64,000 nt of DNA, from contig NZ_SSON01000043.1 of the NCBI RefSeq assembly GCF_029871245.1, positions 17,370 to 81,369 on the forward strand, in the 5' to 3' direction. Under the pieces are notes generated by a model. It had not been told where the DNA came from. It saw only the letters and a program-made list of their open reading frames with translations, and made no database searches. This document shows, piece after piece, positions 38,795-47,741 of the stretch (positions within the stretch are counted from its first letter, which is position 1; every line of letters begins with the position of its first letter). The DNA is from Pseudomonas sp. BN102. Its GTDB lineage: Bacteria > Pseudomonadota > Gammaproteobacteria > Pseudomonadales > Pseudomonadaceae. The position numbers and the translations under genes are program-made.

Positions 38795-40003
38795 ATGAGC
38801 ATTGAATTCTTCACCCGTCTGCCACTGCATGGCGAAACCCAGTACCTGCCAGGCGACCCGCGCAACCGTGGCGACTGGCACCGAGGTGAGCACAGCACCG
38901 GCGCCGTCTCCAACTTCCGCATCGGTGACCACTTCACCTACATCGACTACCTGGGCCAGATCGCCCGCGCAGCGGAAATCAACGGCTTCGGCGGCGCCCT
39001 GATGGTCAACGCACCCACCGGCGAGGAACCCTGGACTGTCTGCTCCCTGCTGGCGCGGGAAACCCGCACCCTCAAGTTCGTCACCGCCTTCCAGCCCTAT
39101 CACTACACGCCCTGGGTCGCCACCCAGCAGGCCGCCACCTACCAGCGCGCCACCGGCAACCGCTTGGTGTGGAACATCATCAACGGCGGTTCCGATGCCA
39201 TCCAGCGCCAGGTCGGCGACTTCAGCAGCCACGACGAACGCTATGACCGCGCCATCGAGTTCCTCGATGTGGTCAAGGGCTACTGGCACAACGAGAACTT
39301 CCGCTACGAAGGCAAGTACTACCGCGCTGAAGGCGGTGGCCTGCGTGGTCCGCTGAAGAAGGCCGAACTGCCGCTGATCTGCACAGCCGGCTCCTCGATT
39401 CCGGCCCGCGAGTTCGCCGCCAAGCACGCCGATTACTACCTGATGCGCGCCGAGCATCCCGACGAGGTCCGTGCGTTGATCGCCGACGTCCGCGAGCGCG
39501 CCCTCAAGTACGGCCGCAGCGATATCCGCTTCGGCATGTCCATCGACGTGATCACCCGTGAAACCGAAGAAGAAGCCCGCGCCGAAGCCAAGCGCTTCTT
39601 CGACGAAGGCATCGCCAAGGGTGCGGTGAAGGCGGTCGCCGCCCACGCCGGTCTGCGCACCGCGCGCAAGCTCAGTTACGAGCACGGCTACGCCGAGAAA
39701 AGTGAAACCCAGGGCTACGACGAGTTCTTCATCTACCCCAACGTCTGGGCCGGTTTCGGCTACATCGGCATTCCGCCGGGCTGCGCCCTGGTGGGCAGCT
39801 ACGAAAACGTGGTCGCGCGCATACGCGAATACAACGCGGCCGGCATCGACCTGTTCTTCCTCGCCGGCTACCCGCACCTGGAGGAGGCCTATCGCCTGGG
39901 TGAACACATCCTGCCGCACTTCCGCAGTGAACGCGCCGAGCTGGTCCGCAGCCACGACAGCCTGCCGGAACTGCGTTCCGTGAACGGACCCGCCGGAGCC
40001 TGA
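38795..40003 (+). CDS. SsuD/MsuD-like FMNH2-dependent monooxygenase
   Basis: Luciferase-like sulfonate monooxygenase of 402 residues. SsuD-type landmarks: FFTRLPLHGETQYL at the N-terminus, FTYIDYLGQIARAAEINGFGGALMVN, ARETRTLKFVTAFQP, QQAATYQRATGNRLVWNIINGG, and a C-terminal AGYPHLEEAYRLGEHILP. The first two strand-helix units of the TIM-type barrel and the FMN phosphate-binding region are intact. It would cleave a C-S bond of a sulfonate using O2 and FMNH2, releasing sulfite and an aldehyde. It follows its own sigma-54 promoter and precedes ABC genes by four bases. Confidence 0.88.
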   Translation: MSIEFFTRLPLHGETQYLPGDPRNRGDWHRGEHSTGAVSNFRIGDHFTYIDYLGQIARAAEINGFGGALMVNAPTGEEPWTVCSLLARETRTLKFVTAFQPYHYTPWVATQQAATYQRATGNRLVWNIINGGSDAIQRQVGDFSSHDERYDRAIEFLDVVKGYWHNENFRYEGKYYRAEGGGLRGPLKKAELPLICTAGSSIPAREFAAKHADYYLMRAEHPDEVRALIADVRERALKYGRSDIRFGMSIDVITRETEEEARAEAKRFFDEGIAKGAVKAVAAHAGLRTARKLSYEHGYAEKSETQGYDEFFIYPNVWAGFGYIGIPPGCALVGSYENVVARIREYNAAGIDLFFLAGYPHLEEAYRLGEHILPHFRSERAELVRSHDSLPELRSVNGPAGA

Positions 40004-40007
40004 CGCC

Positions 40008-41099
40008 ATGGATGCGCATCGTCGTCTGCTCGATTTCAGCCTTGCCCTGACCGTGCTCCTGTCCATGCTGCCGTTGCTCGGCATGGCCGAGCCGCTCCCG
40101 GAGGTGATCCGTATTTCCACGGGCGCCGGCTCGCCGCTGACACCCAAGCTCTCCGGCGCCAATTCCGGCCTGACCGCCGCACGCCAGGCCGTGGAGCAGG
40201 AGTTCGCCGCAGACGGCGTGCGTATCGAATGGCTGCATCCGCTGGGTGGCGGCGTGGCCAGCAACGAAGCCCTGGCCAGCGGCGCCGTGGATATCGGCTA
40301 TGCCGGCGAATTCCCGGCCATCTTCGGCCGCGCCGCCGGCCTCAAGACACGCTTCGTCGGCGGCGGGTTCCGGGGCAACAACGCCTACCTGGTGGTGAAG
40401 GCGGATTCCCCCGCCCATGACTTGGCCGAGCTCAAGGGCAAACGCATCGCCATCATGAAAGGCCAGCCCTGGGAGTACGGCTTCGATCGCCTGCTGCGCA
40501 GCAAGGGGTTCACCCAGGCGGATTTCAAGGTCCTCAATCTGAGCCTGGTGGACTCGCGAACCGCGCTCGAACAGGGCCGTATCGACGCGCTCTACGCACC
40601 CGGCGTGTATGGCGCCAACCTGGCTGCCGATGGCCGTGGACGTATCCTCTGGTCGACCCGCGAGGCGCCCAGGGACTGGCAGTTCGCCGCGGACTTCTTC
40701 GTCGCCGAGGACTTCGCGCAAAAGTACCCGACCGCCGTGAAGCGTTTCCTCAAGGCGGTGATCCGCGTCAGTGCCTGGGCCAGCGATCCGAAGAATGGCG
40801 ATGAACTGTTCCAGACCTGGGTGCCCCAAGGCTACAGCGTCGAGCAGCAATGGAAGGAATACCGCGACAGCGATTTCCTGTTCCGCTTCTCGCCCATCCC
40901 CGATCCCTTCCTGCTGGCCCACTACCGGGAAGTCGCCAACTACATGCTGGAGAACCGCCTGATCCGCCGCCCGGTGGACATCAACGCGTGGGTGGACCGC
41001 AGCTTCGTCGACGCCGCACTGCGTGAACTCCAATTGGAGCGCCACTGGCCGGAATACGACCGCGACGGCAATCCACTGCCCCAGGTTGCCCGGCAATGA
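40008..41099 (+). CDS. ABC transporter substrate-binding protein (second)
   Basis: Periplasmic binding protein of 363 residues. A signal-like segment (LLDFSLALTVLLSMLPLLGMA) is followed by EVIRISTGAGSPLTPKLSG, ASNEALASGAVDIGYAGEFPAIFGRAAG and NNAYLVVKADSPAHDLAELKGKRIAIMKGQPWEYGFD, the NitT/TauT pattern. Related to the protein at 37537 but clearly diverged. Its stop overlaps the first permease start by four bases (ATGA). Likely loads the permease pair with a sulfonate-type compound. Confidence 0.86.
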   Translation: MDAHRRLLDFSLALTVLLSMLPLLGMAEPLPEVIRISTGAGSPLTPKLSGANSGLTAARQAVEQEFAADGVRIEWLHPLGGGVASNEALASGAVDIGYAGEFPAIFGRAAGLKTRFVGGGFRGNNAYLVVKADSPAHDLAELKGKRIAIMKGQPWEYGFDRLLRSKGFTQADFKVLNLSLVDSRTALEQGRIDALYAPGVYGANLAADGRGRILWSTREAPRDWQFAADFFVAEDFAQKYPTAVKRFLKAVIRVSAWASDPKNGDELFQTWVPQGYSVEQQWKEYRDSDFLFRFSPIPDPFLLAHYREVANYMLENRLIRRPVDINAWVDRSFVDAALRELQLERHWPEYDRDGNPLPQVARQ

Positions 41100-41857
41100 C
41101 CCTGGCCCATCCGATGCTTCGGCTGCCGGTCACGCTTGCCGCGCCTCTGCTGGTGCTGGGCCTGTGGTACTGGGTTGCAGCCAATGAGCTGGCACCGACC
41201 ACTCTGCTGGTGCCGCCGGCCCAGGTGCTCGAAACCCTCTGGCTGATGCTCGGCAGCGGCGAGCTGGTGGAAGCGGCGGGCACCACCCTGTCGCGGGTCG
41301 CCGCCGGGTTTCTCGCCGGTAGCCTGGTGGGGATCACCACCGGTGCGGTGCTCGCGCTTTCCCCTCGGGTTGACCGCAATCTGGGCCTGGTCATCAACCT
41401 GCTGGCCCAGGTTCCGGCGATTGCCTGGACGCCCCTGATCATCTTCCTGCTGGGCATAGACGAGGCCTACAAGGTCTTCCTGATCGCCTTCGCCTGTTAT
41501 TTCCCTGTCGCGGTAAAAACCCGCGAGGGCATTCTCGGCCTGTCGCCGCGCCTGCTGGAGGCCGCCGCCGCACTCGCGCTGCCGCCTGCCCTGCGCTACC
41601 GCAAAGTGATACTGCCCGGCGCCCTGCCCTCGTTATTGGCCGGGCTGCGTATCGGCCTGTCCAAGGCCTGGATCGCCGCCATCTTCGGCGAGCTGTTCGC
41701 CTCCGGCAGCGGCCTGGGATACCTGATGAATAGCGGCCGCATCTACTTCCAGATGGACGTGGTCCTGGCTGCCATGCTCGCCACTGGGGCGCTCGGCTTC
41801 CTGAGTGACCGCTTCCTGCTGTGGCTGCATGACCGCCTGCCCGGAGCCCGACCATGA
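41096..41857 (+). CDS. ABC transporter permease 1 (sulfonate type)
   Basis: SsuC/TauC-like permease of 253 residues with about six membrane segments and the EAA docking loop (LEAAAALALPPALRYRKVILPGALPSLLAGLRIGLSKAWIAAI). Start overlaps the previous stop (ATGA) and its own stop overlaps the next permease start. The presence of two different permease genes indicates a heterodimeric channel. Confidence 0.9.
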   Translation: MTLAHPMLRLPVTLAAPLLVLGLWYWVAANELAPTTLLVPPAQVLETLWLMLGSGELVEAAGTTLSRVAAGFLAGSLVGITTGAVLALSPRVDRNLGLVINLLAQVPAIAWTPLIIFLLGIDEAYKVFLIAFACYFPVAVKTREGILGLSPRLLEAAAALALPPALRYRKVILPGALPSLLAGLRIGLSKAWIAAIFGELFASGSGLGYLMNSGRIYFQMDVVLAAMLATGALGFLSDRFLLWLHDRLPGARP

Positions 41858-42591
41858 GCAGCCTCGACTATCCCTTGCGCCGCGTCGCCATCGGAGCCGT
41901 GCTCGCCTGCGCCACCCTGGCACTGCTCAGTTGGCGTGGCCCGGCGATCCTCCCGGACACCCGGCTGCTGGAGCTCACCCACCTGCTTGCGCAAGCCAGC
42001 CTTGGCAGCCTCGGGCGCCTGCTGGCCGGACTCGCCCTGGGGCTGCTCACCGGCAGCCTGCTGGGCGCACTGATGGCCACCTGGCCACTGCTGGATCGCT
42101 TGCTGGGCTCGCTCGTCCACCCGTTGCGGCAGATGCCGCTGTTCGGCTGGATCGCCCTGCTGGGGGTTTGGGCCGGCTTCGGCGAAGCCTCCAAGGTGAT
42201 CTTCATTGCCCTGGCAGTCAGCTACACCATGATCATCGCCGCCTATCAAGCCGTGCGCGCCGTGCCACCGCGCCTGGATGAAGTGGCACGGGTCTACCAG
42301 CTCGGCTGGGGCAAGCGTCTGCGCGTCTTGCTGCTACCCACCATCCTTCCGGCCTGGCTGGGCGGCCTGCGTATCGCCCTGGCCGTGGCCTGGAGCGCCA
42401 CCATCGGCGCCGAAATCCTCATGGGCGCCAGTGCCGCCGGCCTGGGTGGTTTCATCTGGGGGCAGCGCGAGGTCGGCCGTTTCGACCTGGTCCTGCTCGG
42501 CACCGCCCTGATCGGCACTTTCGCCGTGCTCTCCGATTTCGCCCTGCGCCAGACGGAGCAGCGGCTCCAGCGCTGGCTGCGCGGGTACTGA
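41854..42591 (+). CDS. ABC transporter permease 2 (sulfonate type)
   Basis: SsuC-like permease of 245 residues. Membrane segments start with VAIGAVLACATLALLSW, and the docking loop reads LDEVARVYQLGWGKRLRVLLLPTILPAWLGGLRIALAVAWSATIGAE. Overlaps permease 1 by four bases, so both are made in a fixed ratio. It is followed by the ATPase gene after 23 bases with AGGAGG. Confidence 0.9.
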   Translation: MSSLDYPLRRVAIGAVLACATLALLSWRGPAILPDTRLLELTHLLAQASLGSLGRLLAGLALGLLTGSLLGALMATWPLLDRLLGSLVHPLRQMPLFGWIALLGVWAGFGEASKVIFIALAVSYTMIIAAYQAVRAVPPRLDEVARVYQLGWGKRLRVLLLPTILPAWLGGLRIALAVAWSATIGAEILMGASAAGLGGFIWGQREVGRFDLVLLGTALIGTFAVLSDFALRQTEQRLQRWLRGY

Positions 42592-42614
42592 ACGCCAATC
42601 TCCAGGAGGACGTC

Positions 42615-43370
42615 ATGAGCGCCGCCACTGTGGCCCTGAACGGGGTCAGCAAGCACTTCCAGTTACCCGGTCAACGCCTGGAGGTGTTGCGGGACCTTTC
42701 CCTCGATGCCCGCCCCGGCGAGTTTCTCTGTCTGGTGGGCGCAAGCGGTTGCGGCAAGTCGACCCTGCTGCGCCTGGTGCTGGGGCTGGAGCAGGCGGAC
42801 CAGGGCGAAGTCCGGGTGGGCGGGCAACCGGTGCAGGGGCCCGGTGTGGATCGCGGCATTGTGTTCCAGGACCACCGCCTGTTCCCCTGGCTGAGCGTCG
42901 AAGAGAACGTGCAACTTGCCCTGCATCGAAGTCCGCTGGACGAAAGGGAGAAACGCGCCCGGGTCCGTCACTACCTGCAACTGGTGGGCCTGCAGGGCTT
43001 CGAACGCGCCCGGCCGGAGCAGCTCTCCGGGGGCATGGCCCAGCGCGCCGCCATTGCCCGGGCACTGGTGGCCGAGCCCCAGGTATTGCTGCTGGACGAG
43101 CCCTTCGGCGCCCTCGACGCCCTGACCCGCCAGCGACAGCAGGAAGAGCTGCTGGGCATCTGGAAACGGACCGGTTCCACCCTGCTCCTGGTCACCCACG
43201 ACATCGACGAAGCGCTCTACCTGGGCGACCGCGTCGTGGTACTCGACTCCCGCCCCGGCCGCATCCGTGAAGTGCTCGACGTCGATGCCCCGCGTCCACG
43301 CGTACGCCACGACGCGCGGCTGGCGCAGCTGCACCGACACATCCTAGGGCTGCTGGCCGACCAGGCGTAG
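42615..43370 (+). CDS. ABC transporter ATP-binding protein (sulfonate type)
   Basis: SsuB/TauB-like ATPase of 251 residues: Walker A GASGCGKST, Q-loop IVFQDHRLFPWLSVEEN, signature LSGGMAQRAAIARAL, Walker B VLLLDEPFGALD and H-loop LLLVTHDIDEALYLGDRVVVL. The SsuB-type DHRLFPW Q-loop supports a sulfonate importer. Last gene of the transporter set. Confidence 0.92.
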   Translation: MSAATVALNGVSKHFQLPGQRLEVLRDLSLDARPGEFLCLVGASGCGKSTLLRLVLGLEQADQGEVRVGGQPVQGPGVDRGIVFQDHRLFPWLSVEENVQLALHRSPLDEREKRARVRHYLQLVGLQGFERARPEQLSGGMAQRAAIARALVAEPQVLLLDEPFGALDALTRQRQQEELLGIWKRTGSTLLLVTHDIDEALYLGDRVVVLDSRPGRIREVLDVDAPRPRVRHDARLAQLHRHILGLLADQA

Positions 43371-43400
43371 CCCATCCTCTCGGCACGCACCGGCTCTGCT

Positions 43401-43438
43401 GTGGGAGCGAATTCATTCGCGAATAAATTCGCTCCCGC
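43401..43438. repeat. REP-like palindrome after the ABC operon
   Basis: GTGGGAGCGAATT, a short internal palindrome ATTCGCGAAT, then AATTCGCTCCC. Probably a message-stabilising 3' hairpin; no T-tract. Confidence 0.65.
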
Positions 43439-43473
43439 CCGGGCCAAAGCCTACGGACCTACCGCACGGGTGT

Positions 43474-43521
43474 TGCTGAATCCGCAGCACGGCGCCAGCA
43501 CCCCCTGCCGCGTTCCCAGCA
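43474..43521 (+). promoter_or_regulatory. two TGCTG-N6-CAGCA sites, candidate SfnR enhancers
   Basis: TGCTG-AATCCG-CAGCA at 43474-43489 (perfect) and TGCCG-CGTTCC-CAGCA at 43506-43521 (one mismatch), 32 bases start to start, about 85-140 bases before the sigma-54 promoter at 43605. Confidence 0.7.
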
Positions 43522-43604
43522 CCTCACCAGCAATCCACCAGCGCAGGGCGCCGCAATTGGCCCTCAACGCCCCGTTTTTCCGGGGAAAACCGCCGTTCCT
43601 GACA

Positions 43605-43620
43605 TGGCATGGACCCTGCA
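43605..43620 (+). promoter_or_regulatory. sigma-54 promoter for TonB receptor gene
   Basis: TGGCATG-GACC-CTGCA; GG and GC pairs correctly spaced, two mismatches. The transcript start would leave a leader of about 200 bases to the start codon at 43838. Confidence 0.72.
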
Positions 43621-43837
43621 ATTGCCCATACGACCTCGGCGAAACCGCCCAGGCAGTAGTTGAAAGAGGCAACGCGAACTCTCCCGGGAAACACCCAAGG
43701 GCGACTCAAGAGACAACTCCCGCCTGCGTGAAGAGACAACTCCTTCCTACCGCGTGAATGCACTCGAACCTGAACGGCCGCCCTGCGGGTGCGGAACGGC
43801 TCGCCCTGGAAAAACCACTTTCGGAGAACTGAAGTTC

Positions 43838-46480
43838 ATGTCCAACGCCGCTTTCCCTGTCCAGCCCGCGCGAGCGGGTTGGCGCCCGTCCAGGCTGTCC
43901 CTGGCCATCCTCGCGTTGATCAGTGCCGCTGCCACGGCCGAAGACGCGAAAAACACAGAGACTAAAAGTCAGAAGCCCCCGGCAGAGGAAACCCGCCTTG
44001 GCGTGGTCACGGTGCAGGGCAGCAAGCTGGACACGGAAACCTCGGTGATCCCGGTACGCCCGGTGGCCTCGGTCTATGGCGGTAGCAAGGTGGATGTGCT
44101 GGACACGCCGCGCTCGGTCAACCAGATCAATGCCGAGCAATTGGCCAACGACCCGATCCGCAGCTCCGACGACCTGGTCAAGTACGCGCCCGGCATCACC
44201 CGCGGCGGTGGCCAGAACGCCGGCATCGCACCGCAGTTCCGTGCCCAGAACTCGGAGATCTTCCAGGACGGCCAGCGCGCCTACAGCGTGCGCCACCCCG
44301 CCAACTTCAACGCCTACGAGGGGGCGGACATCGTCGCCGGCCCCTCTTCCGTGGTCTACGGTTCGGTCAGTGGCAGCGGCGGCTACATCAACTATCTGAG
44401 CAAGAAGCCGAGCTTCGACGGCTTCAAGACCCGCCTCAGCGGCGAGGTGGGAAGCTGGATTCCCGACGGCGAGTCCCGCGACTCGACCCGCTTCACCGTG
44501 GACAACACCGGCCCGATCAATGAAGCGCTGGCCTACCGGGTCAGCATCACCCGCCAGCGCCAGGAAACCTTCTACGACAACGTCGAAAACAACTTCGACG
44601 CCTTCTACGGCGCCTTCGCCTGGCGCGGCGACAATGCCCGCGTCGACTGGAACGCCAGCTACGACGACTACTACGACTGGAACATCACCCACGGCTGGAA
44701 CCGCCCGACCCAGGACCTGGCCGATAGCGGCAAGTACTACGCGGGCCGCGCGACGCCGATCTTCCAGAACGGCAGCACCTTCTGGTCCCCGGTGCTGTCC
44801 TCCGGGGCCGCCGATGCCTCGGTGCTCGGCTGGGTACAGCGTCAACGCAACGCCCAGGGCCAGTTCGGCGTGGTCAACGGCAGCTTCCAGGCGGCCTCGC
44901 CCAACACCCAGGCCCGACCCGGCAGCCTGCGCGGCTGGGTGTATGACCCGAATCTGGCCGGCAACGGCCTGGTCGACCTTGACTCCCAGGTCTCCCAGCG
45001 CGCCGAAGACAAGAACACCTCACGCCGCTTCGCCACGCAGCTGCGCGGCGAATGGGACCTGAGCCCGGACATCACCCTGGCCAACAGCACCTACTACCAG
45101 GACTCCGACGACACCACCGACGCCGTGGGCGCGTTCCAGGTCCAGGCCAAGGATGAAATCTTCGAGAACCGTTTCGAGTTCCGCTCCGGCAACGAAGGCG
45201 AGTTCTTCGGCCTCAAGGTGCGCGACGACAGCAACACCGGCCTGATCTACCGCCACGAGTACAACCGCTCCATCGCCGCCAACAACAGCTTCGGCTCCAC
45301 CATCCACGCCTACGACCTGACCCAGGACCCGTCCACCAAGAACCCCGGCGACCTGCTCGGCCTGAACAACCTCAACCCCGCCGGCGGCAACGGCGCCTGG
45401 ATCGGCCAGCCCGGCGTTCCGCAGTTCTCCGATCTCTACGGCTGGCTCAACCTGGCGCCGATGTTCCCGGCGGGCCATCACCTCTATGCCGAATCCATCG
45501 CGCCCTACACGGCAGAGGGCACCTGGAGTACCAAGACCTTCTTCACGCAGCACAACCTGCGCTTCGGTGAGCGCTTCGGCCTGAACCTGGGCGCCAGCCG
45601 CAGCTGGATCGATGCCCAGATCGAGAATCCCTTCGTCCTGCGTCCCGGCACCGAGCGCCAGGACAGCGACAGCTACAAGCTGTTCTCCGTACAGGTCAGC
45701 CCCTGGTTCAAGCCGACCGAGTACAGCACGCTGTACTACACCTTCGACCGCTCCCTCGCGGTCAACACCGGCTTCTTCTCCAACGGCATCGGCTGGGGCA
45801 CGGGCGCCGGGGCCAACCTGCTCAACCCGCTGTCGTTCAAGAGCCTCAGCGTGCTTCACGAAGTGGGCCTGAAGCTCGAACCCCTGCCGGACCAGTTGTT
45901 CTTCACCCTCGCCGCCTTCCGCCAGGAGCGCGACCAGGCGCCGGACAGCAACAACAACATGGCCCGCCTGATCATCAAGGGTGTGGAATCCAGCCTGCGC
46001 TACCAGCCCAACGCCAACCTGCGCAGCGGCCTGAACTTCACCCGCCTCACCGCCTACAACGAGTTCGTCTCCCAGGCCGGCTTCGCCTCCGCCGGTTTCA
46101 TTCCGGACAACGGCACCGTGTTCGGTGATAACAACAGCCTCAACCTGCGTCCCTCGGGCCGCTTCGATGCCGTGCAGATACCCGAGTACAGCGTCAGCGG
46201 CTACCTCGACTACAGCTTCGACTCGGGCTTTGGTGCCGAGCTGTCCGGCTGGTGGACCAGCGACTGGTACCTGAACCTGTCGAAGACCGTGAAGGTGCCC
46301 AACGAGTACAACCTCGACCTGGCGGTGTATTACCGCCAGCCGCAGTGGAGCGCGACCGTGCGCGTGCTCAACTTCACCGACGAGCTGAATTTCGTCAGCG
46401 GCCTCGCCGGCTCCACCAACACCTTCCTCCAGCCCATGCCCGGCCGCACCCTGCTGGCCCAGGTGGACTACCAGTTCTGA
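43838..46480 (+). CDS. TonB-dependent outer-membrane receptor
   Basis: An 880-residue receptor. Residues about 18-36 form the signal region (PSRLSLAILALISAAATA), then a TonB-box-like LGVVTVQGS, plug domain (VYGGSKVDVLDTPRSVNQI to VAGPSSVVYGSVSGSGGYINYLS) and beta-barrel ending QVDYQF with C-terminal Phe. It resembles siderophore receptors in length, but a sigma-54 promoter with SfnR-type sites and a following SsuD-like gene suggest an organosulfur ligand. The start at 43838 lies behind GGAGAA; the 28 upstream in-frame codons have no signal-peptide character. Confidence 0.9.
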   Translation: MSNAAFPVQPARAGWRPSRLSLAILALISAAATAEDAKNTETKSQKPPAEETRLGVVTVQGSKLDTETSVIPVRPVASVYGGSKVDVLDTPRSVNQINAEQLANDPIRSSDDLVKYAPGITRGGGQNAGIAPQFRAQNSEIFQDGQRAYSVRHPANFNAYEGADIVAGPSSVVYGSVSGSGGYINYLSKKPSFDGFKTRLSGEVGSWIPDGESRDSTRFTVDNTGPINEALAYRVSITRQRQETFYDNVENNFDAFYGAFAWRGDNARVDWNASYDDYYDWNITHGWNRPTQDLADSGKYYAGRATPIFQNGSTFWSPVLSSGAADASVLGWVQRQRNAQGQFGVVNGSFQAASPNTQARPGSLRGWVYDPNLAGNGLVDLDSQVSQRAEDKNTSRRFATQLRGEWDLSPDITLANSTYYQDSDDTTDAVGAFQVQAKDEIFENRFEFRSGNEGEFFGLKVRDDSNTGLIYRHEYNRSIAANNSFGSTIHAYDLTQDPSTKNPGDLLGLNNLNPAGGNGAWIGQPGVPQFSDLYGWLNLAPMFPAGHHLYAESIAPYTAEGTWSTKTFFTQHNLRFGERFGLNLGASRSWIDAQIENPFVLRPGTERQDSDSYKLFSVQVSPWFKPTEYSTLYYTFDRSLAVNTGFFSNGIGWGTGAGANLLNPLSFKSLSVLHEVGLKLEPLPDQLFFTLAAFRQERDQAPDSNNNMARLIIKGVESSLRYQPNANLRSGLNFTRLTAYNEFVSQAGFASAGFIPDNGTVFGDNNSLNLRPSGRFDAVQIPEYSVSGYLDYSFDSGFGAELSGWWTSDWYLNLSKTVKVPNEYNLDLAVYYRQPQWSATVRVLNFTDELNFVSGLAGSTNTFLQPMPGRTLLAQVDYQF

Positions 46481-46540
46481 CCCCGCGCGGGGTGGGCCCC
46501 GCGCATCCATTGCCCTTCGCCAACACTCAAGGAGTGAACA

Positions 46541-47638
46541 ATGCCCATCGAATTCGTCGGGATGGTCTTCCCCCGCCAATGGTCCGAAACCCACGGCCCG
46601 CGCACGGGTGACTTCGACCTGGAATTCCTCCGCCAGCACGCCCGCGCCCACGAACACGCCGGTTTCGACCGGGTGCTGATCGCCAGCGGCCCCGGCAGCG
46701 CCGACAGTCTGCAGCTGGCCGCATATGTCGCCGCGCACACCGAGCGCCTGGGCTTCATGATCGCCCACCGCCCAGCCCTGACTTCGCCCACCGTCGCCGC
46801 ACGGGCCTTCGCCACGCTGGATCACACCACCGGCGGCGGGCGCATCCGCCTGCACGCTATTACCGGGATCACCGCCGAGCCCCAGGAAGGCGACCCGCTG
46901 CTGGACAAGACTGAACGCTACAAGCGCACCGATGAGTACCTGGAGATCGTCCGCCGCACCTGGACGTCCGAAGAGCCCTTCGACTTCGACGGGCAGTACT
47001 TCCAGATCAAGGGCGCCTTTTCACCGGTCAAACCGCTGCAGAAACCGCATATCCCGATTTCCTTCGGCGGCTCGTCCGATATCGCCTACCAGATCGCGGT
47101 CAGGCACGCCGACCTCTATGCCCTCTGGGGCGAACCGCTGACCGGCGTCGCGGAGCAGATCGGCAAGCTCCGGGCAGCGGCGCAGCAGGCCGGGGTGGAT
47201 TCACCTCGCGTGAGCCTGTCGGTGCGGTTGATCCTCGGCCCCACGGAAGAACTGGCCTGGAAACGCGCGGGTGAAATCCTCGCGCAGATCCAGGCCAACC
47301 CGCAATTCGCCGAAGGCAGCCCCTGGCGCAAGCGGATCAAGGGCACAGGTTCCGAGCGCCTGCTTGCCGCGGCCGCTGCAGGCGACCGCCACGACCGCGC
47401 CCTGTGGATGCCCACCGCCACCGCAGTAGGCGCCTATGGCGACACCACCGCCCTGGTGGGCACCCCGGAAACCGTGGCCGAAGCCCTGCTGGATTACGTG
47501 GACCTTGGCGTCACCACCTTCCTCAACCGCGGTTACGACCCCTACTACGACGCCGTGGACTACGGCCGCTGGATCATCCCGGCGGTACGTGCCGAAGCGC
47601 GTCGACGCGAGCAGCAGCGGGCGGAAAAGGCCAGTTGA
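46541..47638 (+). CDS. SsuD-like FMNH2-dependent alkanesulfonate monooxygenase
   Basis: Luciferase-like monooxygenase of 365 residues. FVGMVFPRQWSETHGP opens the protein, FDRVLIASGPGSADSLQLAAYVAAHTERLGFMIAHRPALTSPTVAARAFATLDHTTGGGRIRLHAITG is the SsuD-type core, and YDPYYDAVDYGRWIIPAVRAE the C-terminus. Sixty bases after the receptor gene with only a short GC-rich palindrome between, so the two are likely one transcript. Probably desulfonates the compound imported by that receptor (inference). Confidence 0.87.
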   Translation: MPIEFVGMVFPRQWSETHGPRTGDFDLEFLRQHARAHEHAGFDRVLIASGPGSADSLQLAAYVAAHTERLGFMIAHRPALTSPTVAARAFATLDHTTGGGRIRLHAITGITAEPQEGDPLLDKTERYKRTDEYLEIVRRTWTSEEPFDFDGQYFQIKGAFSPVKPLQKPHIPISFGGSSDIAYQIAVRHADLYALWGEPLTGVAEQIGKLRAAAQQAGVDSPRVSLSVRLILGPTEELAWKRAGEILAQIQANPQFAEGSPWRKRIKGTGSERLLAAAAAGDRHDRALWMPTATAVGAYGDTTALVGTPETVAEALLDYVDLGVTTFLNRGYDPYYDAVDYGRWIIPAVRAEARRREQQRAEKAS

Positions 47639-47641
47639 TCC

Positions 47642-47738
47642 TGTGGGGGCGATTTCAATCGTCAAGCGAACCGCAGGTTCGCCCTTTGGCCTTGAATGGG
47701 GCAGCTACGCTGCCCTTCGAATGAATTCGCCCCCACAC
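47642..47738. repeat. long imperfect palindrome between converging genes
   Basis: TGTGGGGGCGA near 47642 pairs with TTCGCCCCCACA near 47738, with inner inverted repeats (GCGAACCGCAGGTTCGC; GGCAGCTACGCTGCC). It lies between the converging SsuD-like and DszB-like genes and may end both transcripts. Confidence 0.7.
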
Positions 47739-47741
47739 CCG

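Noticed and set aside
46482..46505. GC palindrome after the 880-residue receptor gene as a terminator
   Set aside because: Short, no T-run, and the SsuD-like gene follows within 60 bases; more likely read through.
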